DNA from: Oligoflexia bacterium
Lineage (GTDB): Bacteria > Bdellovibrionota > UBA1018
DNA: 62,185 bases
NCBI GenBank assembly: GCA_903935335.1
Contig: CAIZRG010000003.1
Location: 1-62,185, forward strand
Reading direction: 5' to 3'
Positions 9,118 through 15,656 of the stretch are shown in pieces. Within the stretch, counting starts at the first letter, position 1. The number at the start of each line of letters is the position of its first letter. The translations under genes were made by a program, and so were the position numbers. The notes under the pieces are model-generated. The model was not told the origin of the DNA. It did no database searches and worked only from the letters and a program-made list of their open reading frames with translations.

Positions 9118-9429
9118 TCACTCCGTGATCAAAAACCCATGGGCCTTCAGATCTAAAGCCCAAGCTCTCAGATCGCTTTCACACTGCTTGGCTTGAACCT
9201 CAAATTCTGAAAGCACTTGGTCTCTTAAGTCATCCATCTTAAGAGAATGGGTCCTGCTCGACTCCAAGGCCCTCCAAATCCAAGAACCCATCTCATTGAG
9301 TCCATAATAAATTCCATCCTCCAAATTTAGAATGACAGTCTCTTTCCCAAGATGAGTCGAAAGAAACGTTTGACCCGGTTTAATTTGAATGGATTCAAAT
9401 GCCTGTGCTTGATTCATAGAATGATCCAT
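9118..9429 (-). CDS. Lasso-peptide B1, PqqD-like leader recognition protein
   Basis: 103 residues with the PqqD pattern: GKETVILNLEDGIYYGLNEMGSWIW, then a helical C-terminus. PqqD/B1 proteins bind the conserved Tyr-x-x-Pro motif of the precursor leader and deliver it to the B2 protease. It is first in the minus-strand operon; a divergent 61-bp gap separates it from the cyclase gene, so both promoters must lie there. An alternative start at ATG 9417 (MNQAQAF) has GGAT before it and may be the true one. Confidence 0.88.
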   Translation of the reverse strand: MDHSMNQAQAFESIQIKPGQTFLSTHLGKETVILNLEDGIYYGLNEMGSWIWRALESSRTHSLKMDDLRDQVLSEFEVQAKQCESDLRAWALDLKAHGFLITE

Positions 9430-9490
9430 GAACTGATGGAATCAGACCGTTCTTAGATTGTCATGAAAAAAACCCAAGAGGATATACAAA

Positions 9491-11434
9491 ATGAGTGCCA
9501 TTACAGGATGCTGGAACTTTCAGGGTAAACCTTTAGATCCCAAAATCTTATCGGCCATGAGCACTCCTTTAAAACACTATGGTCTAGATGGTGAAAATCT
9601 TTCCTTCTTTTCAGAAAAAGAAGAAGGTCTTTCTATAGGTCTTGCCTGTCAACACATGAACCTCCAAAAAGAAAACCAGGGTGAAAGACAACCCCTGATC
9701 TATGAATATAACCATGAATATAAAAAGAAAAACAAAATCGCTCTGCTCTTTGACGGAAGACTCGATCATCGTTCAGAACTCCAAAAAAAACTCTCCTGCC
9801 CACAGGAAATTTCAGATGCGGCTTTTGTATTAGAAGCCTATCTTCAGTGGGGACAGGATTTTTTAAGACACCTCATAGGAGAGTTTGCTCTTGTTCTTTG
9901 TGATTTTAAAAAAAAGACGCTCTTTCTTGCTCGAGATGTCATGGGGACACGCCCCCTGTATTATTACCGGGATCATCAGGTTTTTTTATTTGGCTCAGAA
10001 ATAAAAGCAATCCTGAGTCATCCCCAAGTTCAAAAGAAAGCCAACCCAAATGGACTCATCGATTATCTTCTGATTGGGACTCGACCTCTGGATGATCAAG
10101 GAGAAACTTGCTTTCAGGGAATCTATTCCGTTCCTCCAGCTCACCAACTTGAAGTCTTAAGAGATACCCAAAAACTGAATCGGTACTGGGATTTTGATAT
10201 CTCGAGGTCCATTCGTTTTAAAAAATTTGAGGATTATCGAGATGGTTTAAGAGAAGTCTTTCTTCAAGCGGTAAGTCGTCGTATGCGAAACGCGTTTCCT
10301 GTTGCTGTTTCTGTGAGTGGTGGCTTAGATTCTTCTTCGATTTTATGCAGTGGACTGAGCCTTTCTCCCCTACCCTGCCCTAAACTCTTTGGGGTTTCAT
10401 ATATCACTCCGGATGGAGACCCAGCCGATGAGAAGATCTACCTGACACACCTTGAAAAAAAGTACTCCACTCAAATCCACCGAGTACCGTTTCCTAAAAA
10501 CTTAGGGGTCTTAACGGGAGCTCAAGAGCATATCCAAGCCGTGGAGGCTCCCTTCATTGATTTCTTAGATGAACCCACCCGATCCCTTCACCAAAAAGCT
10601 CGGGGACTGGGGGCAAGAACTGTCCTAGGCGGACATTGGGGAGATCAGATCCTCTTTTCTTATGCATACCTCACTGATTTTTTACTTTCCTTTCGATGGC
10701 GTGAGGCGAGCCAACATTTTAAGCAATACAAAAATTATTTCTCCCAAGAAGCCGTTCAAACTTTTAAATCTCGACTGATCTTAGATACCTTGCGGTACCG
10801 TTGCCCCGGAATCCTACTCCCCCTATTAAAAAGAATCAGAAGAAAATTTCTGAGACGGGAGCTGAGCAAACCTTATTTTTCAAAAGCTTTTCAAAAAAAA
10901 ATCAATCAGTTAGCTGAAACTCCGATTCTCCTTCCAAAAGGATTCCACAGTGCCCAAGCAAGATCGATTTATTTAGAAGCCCGCTCCAAGTACCATGTCA
11001 ACTGCATGGAAATGAACCATAAAGGAGCTGCGCTTCATGGGATTGAAGCAACCTTCCCCATGCTCGATCGAGATTTAATTTCTTTTCTGATGGCAATTCC
11101 TGGAGAATTTCAAGCCCCTCAAGGTCATCCACGGGGTTTATTTAAAGAAGCGATGAGAGGGATCCTGCCTGACGAACTTCAAAAAAGAACTTGGAAAGCC
11201 GATTTTAGTCATTTCGTTCATTCTGCCCTCACCCAAGATTATGAAAAAATAATTCAAACTTTAAAGGATGACTCTCAACTCGTATTGCATGGCTGGATTA
11301 CTCCAGAGTCTTTAAAAAATGAACTCAAGCGTACCCAAAGCCAACTCTTTCTAACGGATGAGTGCCTTGAAGCTTGGAATATTGCTGATTTGGTTGGACT
11401 TGAACTGTGGATCCAATTATTTTTATCACCATGA
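9491..11434 (+). CDS. Lasso-peptide cyclase (asparagine-synthetase homologue)
   Basis: 647 residues. The N-terminal half resembles the glutaminase domain of AsnB, but there is no Cys after the initiator Met (MSAITGCW), as in lasso cyclases that do not use glutamine. The C-terminal half has the ATP pyrophosphatase loop SVSGGLDSSSI at about residue 275. It adenylates the acidic side chain of the core peptide and closes the macrolactam with the N-terminal amine. RBS AGAGGA lies 9 bases before ATG 9491. The stop TGA overlaps the start of precursor 1 (ATGA at 11431-11434), so enzyme and precursor are translationally coupled. Confidence 0.93.
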   Translation: MSAITGCWNFQGKPLDPKILSAMSTPLKHYGLDGENLSFFSEKEEGLSIGLACQHMNLQKENQGERQPLIYEYNHEYKKKNKIALLFDGRLDHRSELQKKLSCPQEISDAAFVLEAYLQWGQDFLRHLIGEFALVLCDFKKKTLFLARDVMGTRPLYYYRDHQVFLFGSEIKAILSHPQVQKKANPNGLIDYLLIGTRPLDDQGETCFQGIYSVPPAHQLEVLRDTQKLNRYWDFDISRSIRFKKFEDYRDGLREVFLQAVSRRMRNAFPVAVSVSGGLDSSSILCSGLSLSPLPCPKLFGVSYITPDGDPADEKIYLTHLEKKYSTQIHRVPFPKNLGVLTGAQEHIQAVEAPFIDFLDEPTRSLHQKARGLGARTVLGGHWGDQILFSYAYLTDFLLSFRWREASQHFKQYKNYFSQEAVQTFKSRLILDTLRYRCPGILLPLLKRIRRKFLRRELSKPYFSKAFQKKINQLAETPILLPKGFHSAQARSIYLEARSKYHVNCMEMNHKGAALHGIEATFPMLDRDLISFLMAIPGEFQAPQGHPRGLFKEAMRGILPDELQKRTWKADFSHFVHSALTQDYEKIIQTLKDDSQLVLHGWITPESLKNELKRTQSQLFLTDECLEAWNIADLVGLELWIQLFLSP

Positions 11435-11616
11435 AAAAGAAAATTTCTTCACCTCAAGAAAAACCTAAAAACCAAAATCCTCATTCCTCCAAAAAACCTT
11501 ACCATTCTCTTCAACTCAAAATCTTAGGGAGCCTCACGGAACTTACCCAAGCCAAGGGTGGAAGCAGAACTGACGGGGCCAGCCCTAAGACAAAAACAAC
11601 AGGCTTTCCTGCCTAA
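11431..11616 (+). CDS. Lasso precursor peptide 1
   Basis: 61 residues. The leader (1-40) carries Y-x-x-L-x-L-x-x-x-G followed by ELTQ, which is the lasso leader motif Y-x-x-P-x-L-x-x-x-G...T with Pro changed to Leu. The Thr at position -2 predicts cleavage after Gln40. The predicted core has 21 residues and starts AKGGSRTDGASPK. The only acidic residue in the core is Asp8, so an eight-residue Ala1-Asp8 ring is predicted. The tail is basic and ends in GFPA. The start ATG overlaps the stop of the cyclase gene. An in-frame ATG at 11407 would add eight residues but lies inside the cyclase gene. Confidence 0.85.
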   Translation: MKKKISSPQEKPKNQNPHSSKKPYHSLQLKILGSLTELTQAKGGSRTDGASPKTKTTGFPA

Positions 11617-11626
11617 CCTAAAAACC

Positions 11627-11821
11627 ATGCTCTCCTATCAAGTCTACGGAATCCACGTCATGAGTGAGCTGAAACTTTCTTGCCCAAAGCTTGCTTCATC
11701 CCACCAAAAATCAAAAAACCTTGGCCATTCAGTCACTCTCACACGAGCGAACTCCAAGAAATTTGAAAAACTCAGGACACAGAAGTCTTTAAAAAATGAA
11801 CTCAAGCGTACCCAAAGCTAA
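11627..11821 (+). pseudogene. Chimeric remnant: kinase N-terminus joined to cyclase fragment
   Basis: A 64-residue frame made by the duplication. Residues 1-52 (MLSYQVYGIHVMSELKLSC...) copy the start of the HPr-kinase-like gene, and from about 11784 the frame continues into copied cyclase DNA (KSLKNELKRTQS) and stops at TAA. The kinase part has no P-loop and can have no kinase activity. It might be translated as a short protein, but it is best read as debris. Confidence 0.85.
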
Positions 11822-11910
11822 CTCTTGCTGACGGATGAGTGCCTTGAAGATTGGAATATTGCCGATTTGGTTGGACTTGAACTGTGGATCCAATTATTTT
11901 TGTCACCATG
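11784..11910 (+). pseudogene. Remnant of the lasso cyclase 3' end
   Basis: Second copy of the last ~42 codons of the cyclase gene, with a nonsense codon (CAA to TAA at about 11819) and several substitutions against the intact copy. Like the intact copy it ends in the ATGA overlap with a precursor gene (precursor 2 here), but it is no longer translated from upstream. Confidence 0.85.
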
Positions 11911-12090
11911 AAAAAGAAAATTTCTTCACCTCAAAAAAAATCTAAAAACCAAAATCCTCATTCCTCCAAGAAACCTTACCATTCTCCTCAACTCAAAAGC
12001 TTAGGGAGCCTCACGGAACTTACCCAAGCCAAAGGTGGAACCAGAACTGACGGAGCCAGTCCTAAGACAAAAACACTAGGTACTCGTTAA
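11908..12090 (+). CDS. Lasso precursor peptide 2
   Basis: 60 residues; the leader has the canonical YHSPQLKSLG and ELTQ. Cleavage after Gln40 gives a 20-residue core starting AKGGTRTDGASPK and ending KTLGTR. Asp8 is again the only acidic residue, so the same Ala1-Asp8 ring is predicted. Compared with precursor 1, Ser5 is Thr and the last residues differ (TTGFPA against TLGTR). It keeps the Pro that precursor 1 has lost, so it may be the better substrate of the B1/B2 proteins. Expression must come from a transcript running through the duplicated region. Confidence 0.85.
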   Translation: MKKKISSPQKKSKNQNPHSSKKPYHSPQLKSLGSLTELTQAKGGTRTDGASPKTKTLGTR

Positions 12091-12120
12091 ATCAGCAAAT
12101 CCTTTCCCACCCCAAAAATC

Positions 12121-13101
12121 ATGTTCTCCTATCAAGTCTACGGAATCCACGTCATGAGTGAGCTGAAACTTCCTTGCCCAAAGCTTGCTTCATCCCACCA
12201 AAAATCAAAAAACCTTGGCCATTCAGTCACTCTCACACGAGCGAACTCCAAGAAATTTGAAAAACTCAGGACACAGATCCAAGGAACGCCCCAGTGGTTT
12301 CATCGACTCATTTTAGAAAATGGTTCTCAGTACTTACGGTGGAGAGGGCTTTTTGAGTTTCTTGTATCTTCGGATGGCCGATTCATTGAATGTCTCAAAC
12401 TTCAATCTGCTTCTCATGAAAGTTTTGGAACTTATCTTTTAGGACAGGTCCTCTCCTTCTCTCTCTTAGCCTCACAAATTGAACCGCTCCATGGAACAGG
12501 CGTTTGTATTGAAGGTCAGGCCCTCCTCCTGCTCGGAGACTGCGGTTACGGTAAGTCTACCTTAGGTGCAGCGCTCCTTCAGCAAGGGTATCCCTTGATC
12601 ACAGATGACTTAGCCGTCTTTCGAATCCATCAGAAACACCCCTCCAATGAATACCTTCTCCAAGTCGGTATGCCTAGGTTAAAGCTTTTTTGGAACTCAT
12701 TGAAAATGACTTTGCCTCACCGAAAGAGTACCCCAATGGTCTTAGGCACTCAAAAACAACTCATTGCTCTTCAAGCTCATGAAAGAGTGACCCAAGAAAC
12801 GAGCCTCCAAGCCATTTACCTTTTATGCCCTCCTGAGCAGCACCTCAAAAAAAGCAGGGCCAGAGTCCTGATCCGAAAGCTTCCTGCTCGGCCTGCTTTC
12901 TTCGGACTCATTAAAAATACTTTTAACTCTATGGTCTTAGATACCCAAAGAATCCAAAACCAATTTCAATTTTGTGAAAACCTGGTACGATCTGTTCCTA
13001 TTTTACATCTTTCTTACCCCAGACAGTGGCAGGCTCTGGAGAATGTTTGTGACCAGCTCGTATCTGACTTTAAAAAACGCCTGACTTTAAAAGATGAATG
13101 A
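12121..13101 (+). CDS. HPr-kinase-like protein of the lasso cluster
   Basis: 326 residues. Residues 123-128 LHGTGV, the P-loop GDCGYGKST (139-147) and TDDLAVF (161-167) match the HprK C-terminal kinase fold; the HPr-binding part of true HprK is absent. In the paeninodin cluster a homologue phosphorylates the C-terminal Ser of the lasso precursor. Here neither precursor ends in Ser or Thr, so the target would be an internal Ser/Thr or something else. The first 52 codons also exist as a partial copy at 11627-11782. The gap to dus is only 10 bp. Confidence 0.85.
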   Translation: MFSYQVYGIHVMSELKLPCPKLASSHQKSKNLGHSVTLTRANSKKFEKLRTQIQGTPQWFHRLILENGSQYLRWRGLFEFLVSSDGRFIECLKLQSASHESFGTYLLGQVLSFSLLASQIEPLHGTGVCIEGQALLLLGDCGYGKSTLGAALLQQGYPLITDDLAVFRIHQKHPSNEYLLQVGMPRLKLFWNSLKMTLPHRKSTPMVLGTQKQLIALQAHERVTQETSLQAIYLLCPPEQHLKKSRARVLIRKLPARPAFFGLIKNTFNSMVLDTQRIQNQFQFCENLVRSVPILHLSYPRQWQALENVCDQLVSDFKKRLTLKDE

Positions 13102-13111
13102 AGGATAAAAA

Positions 13112-14143
13112 TTGCCCTGGATTTGCTCTGATTCTCCTGCCTTAGTCCTAGCCCCAATGGAAGGAGTGATTGATGCTCCCATGCGCACTTTACTCACTGA
13201 AAGAGGCGGTTTCAGCTTTTGTGTTTCAGAGTTTCTGAGGGTTCATCATCAAATCTATCCTAGGCGAGTCTTTGAAGCCCATGTCCCTGAACTGAAACAA
13301 GAAGGGAAGACTCCCTCCGGAGTTCCTGTCCAAGTTCAACTCTTAGGAGGCAATGAAGAGCAAATGGCCTTAAACGCCTTCAAAGCTTATGAAGCAGGAG
13401 CAAGAGCCATTGACCTTAACTTTGGTTGCCCCTCTCCTGTCGTTAACCGTCATGATGGAGGAGCTTGCCTTCTTAAATATCCAAACCGAATCCAAGCCAT
13501 CGTTTCAGCCGTAAGAAAAGCGGTTCCTCATCCCATCCCTGTTTCAGCAAAACTTCGCCTAGGATGGGAATGCATGGATGATATTTTTATGAACGCAGAG
13601 CGAGCCATGCAAGGAGGAGCTTCCTGGATCACTATTCATGCTCGAACGAAAGCTCAAGGTTATACCCCACCTGCTCACTGGGAATATATTGGTCAAGTCA
13701 GAAAAAATTTAGGAATTCCAATTATTGCCAATGGTGAAATCTGGACTTTAGATGACTTTAAGAGGTGCCAAGAAATCACACAATGCCAACATTTCATGGT
13801 GGGTCGAGGGGCCCTAGCCAATCCTGATTTAGCCCAGCAAATTGCAATGGAGATTGGAATTCTTCCTCAAAAAACTGAAAAATGCTTCACTTTGATTCAT
13901 AGCCCTGAATATTGGGAACCCATTCTTCACCGATTTGCTCAAATCACAGAAAAATCCTCTTTTTCTTCTGACTATACAACCTGCAGAATCAAACAATGGC
14001 TTAAACTAGCAAAACTGAAAAATCCTTTGGATTATTGGTTTAATGCACTTAAACTCTGCAAAAATTCAAAAGAACTCTTTTTAGCCCTGAGAAAAATTTC
14101 AGAAAATGGATCTAAAAGTGCTTTTTTGGATTTTAGAAGCTAA
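13112..14143 (+). CDS. tRNA-dihydrouridine synthase, DusC-like
   Basis: 343 residues. It has the Dus signatures: APMEGVIDAPMR near the N-terminus (FMN site), DLNFGCPSPVVNRHDGGACLL with the catalytic Cys at about residue 110, KLRLGWE and ITIHARTK (FMN phosphate site), and VGRGALANPDL. It reduces uridines in the tRNA D-loop, using FMN and NADPH. The start is TTG at 13112 with AGGA at 13102-13105; no in-frame ATG fits. It lies 10 bp after the kinase gene and may be read from the lasso transcript, though its role is unrelated. Confidence 0.9.
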   Translation: MPWICSDSPALVLAPMEGVIDAPMRTLLTERGGFSFCVSEFLRVHHQIYPRRVFEAHVPELKQEGKTPSGVPVQVQLLGGNEEQMALNAFKAYEAGARAIDLNFGCPSPVVNRHDGGACLLKYPNRIQAIVSAVRKAVPHPIPVSAKLRLGWECMDDIFMNAERAMQGGASWITIHARTKAQGYTPPAHWEYIGQVRKNLGIPIIANGEIWTLDDFKRCQEITQCQHFMVGRGALANPDLAQQIAMEIGILPQKTEKCFTLIHSPEYWEPILHRFAQITEKSSFSSDYTTCRIKQWLKLAKLKNPLDYWFNALKLCKNSKELFLALRKISENGSKSAFLDFRS

Positions 14144-14266
14144 AAAATCAATAGAGAAAACTGTGATTCATACTCTGTAATCGACCCTTAAATCAAGAAA
14201 AGAAATTCAAACTACAAAAAAAAATAAAAATGGCATTTTTTATTACGATAATTCTATTATTTGTAT

Positions 14267-14295
14267 TTGTTTAATGACTCAATGTTTGCTATAGA
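14267..14295 (+). promoter_or_regulatory. Sigma-70-like promoter of the XRE regulator
   Basis: TTGTTT at 14267-14272 and TATAGA at 14290-14295 are separated by exactly 17 bp in an AT-rich gap. The expected transcription start is near 14302, only about 5 bases before the ATG at 14307, and there is no Shine-Dalgarno sequence. Confidence 0.55.
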
Positions 14296-14306
14296 CTGAA
14301 CCCACT

Positions 14307-14765
14307 ATGAAACGTGGACGCCCAAAAGCAAGTAGTAATAAAGATCATCGTTCCTTCGGCCCCCTCGGGGACTTAATTAGGAAACACCGTATTGCCCGAA
14401 AAATGGGACTATCTGACGTAGCCAAGGCTTGTTCTTGCTCTGTTCAGTTTATCTCCAATATCGAGCACGGTCGTGCACCTCTCCCTTGGGAGAAAGCATC
14501 TCAACTTGCCAAAGCTTTAGATATCTCATTGGATGAGATTCAAGCTGCTAATTTGGCTATTCGAGCTGACTTTAAAGTCTTCGCAAGTCCGGCCGTAGGT
14601 AAACGTGTACCCAAACCCGAGTTCCTCAAGACTATGGCAGCTACCATTGCCATTGCTTCTCAGGATTCCTCTCTCCAAGAAGTCATTCAGAGATACCAGG
14701 CTGCTTCCAAAGGAGCCCGAAAAGAATTTCTGAAGACTGCAATGGGGATTTTTTCAAATCAGTAA
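14307..14765 (+). CDS. XRE-family HTH transcriptional regulator
   Basis: 152 residues. It starts with a basic AT-hook-like KRGRPK, then an HTH of the XRE type at about residues 24-80 (LIRKHRIARKMGLSDVAKAC, VQFISNIEHGRAPLP, ALDISLDEI). The C-terminal 70 residues are helical and unassigned. The mRNA is probably leaderless or nearly so. It lies between the lasso/dus block and the accessory region, and whether it controls the lasso genes cannot be told. Confidence 0.85.
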   Translation: MKRGRPKASSNKDHRSFGPLGDLIRKHRIARKMGLSDVAKACSCSVQFISNIEHGRAPLPWEKASQLAKALDISLDEIQAANLAIRADFKVFASPAVGKRVPKPEFLKTMAATIAIASQDSSLQEVIQRYQAASKGARKEFLKTAMGIFSNQ

Positions 14766-14873
14766 GAGGCAGGAATGAGGAACTCTCTCATGAAAAAGAA
14801 GCTGTATTTCTTTGTCGATCGCAATAGAAGTATGACTTTTACTTTCAGGAGAGATCATTAATTTTCTTAAATC

Positions 14874-14917
14874 GACTCACGTAGTTTTCACCTTTCAGGT
14901 TGAGAGCTACGTGGGTC
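14874..14917. other. Nested inverted repeat
   Basis: GACTCACGTAG (14874-14884) pairs with CTACGTGGGTC (14907-14917) in 10 of 11 positions, and a second small inverted repeat, ACCT-TTC-AGGT, sits in the loop. No T-run follows on either side, so it does not look like an intrinsic terminator. It could be an operator or an RNA structure. Confidence 0.5.
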
Positions 14918-14954
14918 GGGGAGAATTCAATTTTTTTGAACTCAGCAAATAGTT

Positions 14955-14974
14955 AAAAAGGCCTTCCTTGGCCT
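14955..14974 (-). terminator. Intrinsic terminator of the lysine-rich gene
   Basis: Read on the minus strand: AGGCC-AAGGAA-GGCCT followed by TTTT, 40 bp after the stop of the lysine-rich mini-gene. Confidence 0.55.
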
Positions 14975-15012
14975 ATAAAAGTTTATAAAAATCTTAAATT
15001 TAGAAAACGAAG

Positions 15013-15129
15013 CTACTTTTTAGACTTTTTCTTTGCTGCTTTTTTTGTCGTTTTCTTTGCTGTTTTCTTTGCTACTTTTTTTGCTGTTTGTTTCTTTGAC
15101 TTTACAGTTTTTGCTTTTTTCTTTACCAT
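15013..15129 (-). CDS. Lysine-rich histone-H1-like mini-protein
   Basis: 38 residues (MVKKKAKTVKSKKQTAKKVA..., stop TAG), about half Lys with Ala, Thr and Ser, in repeated KK-A/T steps. This composition is that of the C-terminal tails of bacterial H1-like proteins, and it would bind DNA or RNA by charge. A strong RBS (AAAGGA) stands 6 bases before the ATG and a terminator follows, which argues for a real gene despite the low complexity. A 21-residue relative lies at 53136-53201. Confidence 0.65.
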   Translation of the reverse strand: MVKKKAKTVKSKKQTAKKVAKKTAKKTTKKAAKKKSKK

Positions 15130-15251
15130 TTGTTTTCCTTTCAAATTATTATTATACCTTTTCAAATTCAAATTAGAAAGCTAGAAATAGTTTTCCCTTA
15201 AATTTCATTAAGAAAAAGAGTTCATTCATTGTCTCATCATGAACAGGAGTT

Positions 15252-15539
15252 TTACTTCTGGTTCAATTTTGATTTTTCTTCTTGGAGATAACGAATTTTT
15301 TCATCAATTTGCTCGGCTCGATGTTGGTGACGTGCTTTTTCTAGGGATTCATGGCAGTGCTTCATCCCTTCTTCATCACTTGCTCCAGAATAGCAACTTC
15401 GAGCAGCCTGAAGCTCAGAGATTTTTACGTCCATTTCCTTAATTCGGTGGGCCTTTTGCTCAGCGAACGGATTGTTTTTATCCTCTGCAAAAGCTACAGA
15501 ACTCAACAAAACAAAAATTAAAATAACAATTTTTTTCAT
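15252..15539 (-). CDS. Small secreted helical protein
   Basis: 95 residues. Residues 1-18 are a textbook signal peptide (MKKIVILIFVLLSSVAFA, cleavage before EDKN). The mature part is short, charged and helical, likely a coiled coil, with two Cys (CYSG, HCHESL) that could form a disulfide in the periplasm. RBS AAGAAGGG lies about 6 bases before the ATG. No family recognised. The overlapping plus-strand frame 15239-15442 is a shadow. Confidence 0.75.
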   Translation of the reverse strand: MKKIVILIFVLLSSVAFAEDKNNPFAEQKAHRIKEMDVKISELQAARSCYSGASDEEGMKHCHESLEKARHQHRAEQIDEKIRYLQEEKSKLNQK

Positions 15540-15656
15540 AAATACCCTTCTTTTTTAATGAAAAACACTTTTTATTTTCTAAGCTCTTGAATCAAAATGC
15601 AAGCCCCCAAAAGCTTTTATGACCCCCTGAAATAACACCTAAAAATGATTTCCAAT

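Larger units (their letters stand above)
11307..12276. repeat. Tandem duplication carrying the lasso precursor
   Basis: Unit 1 runs from about 11307 to 11782, unit 2 from about 11784 to 12276. Each begins in the 3' end of the cyclase gene (AGTCTTTAAAAAATGAACTC), spans the precursor gene and ends in the first 52 codons of the kinase gene (CTCAGGACACAG). The copies are nearly identical except around the 3' end of the precursor and the gap after it, which makes unit 2 about 17 bp longer. As a result the intact cyclase is at the left, the intact kinase at the right, and truncated copies of both lie between. Confidence 0.95.

Noticed and set aside
14955..14974. Plus-strand terminator of the XRE gene
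   Set aside because: The T-run is on the minus-strand side, so the hairpin fits the lysine-rich gene better.
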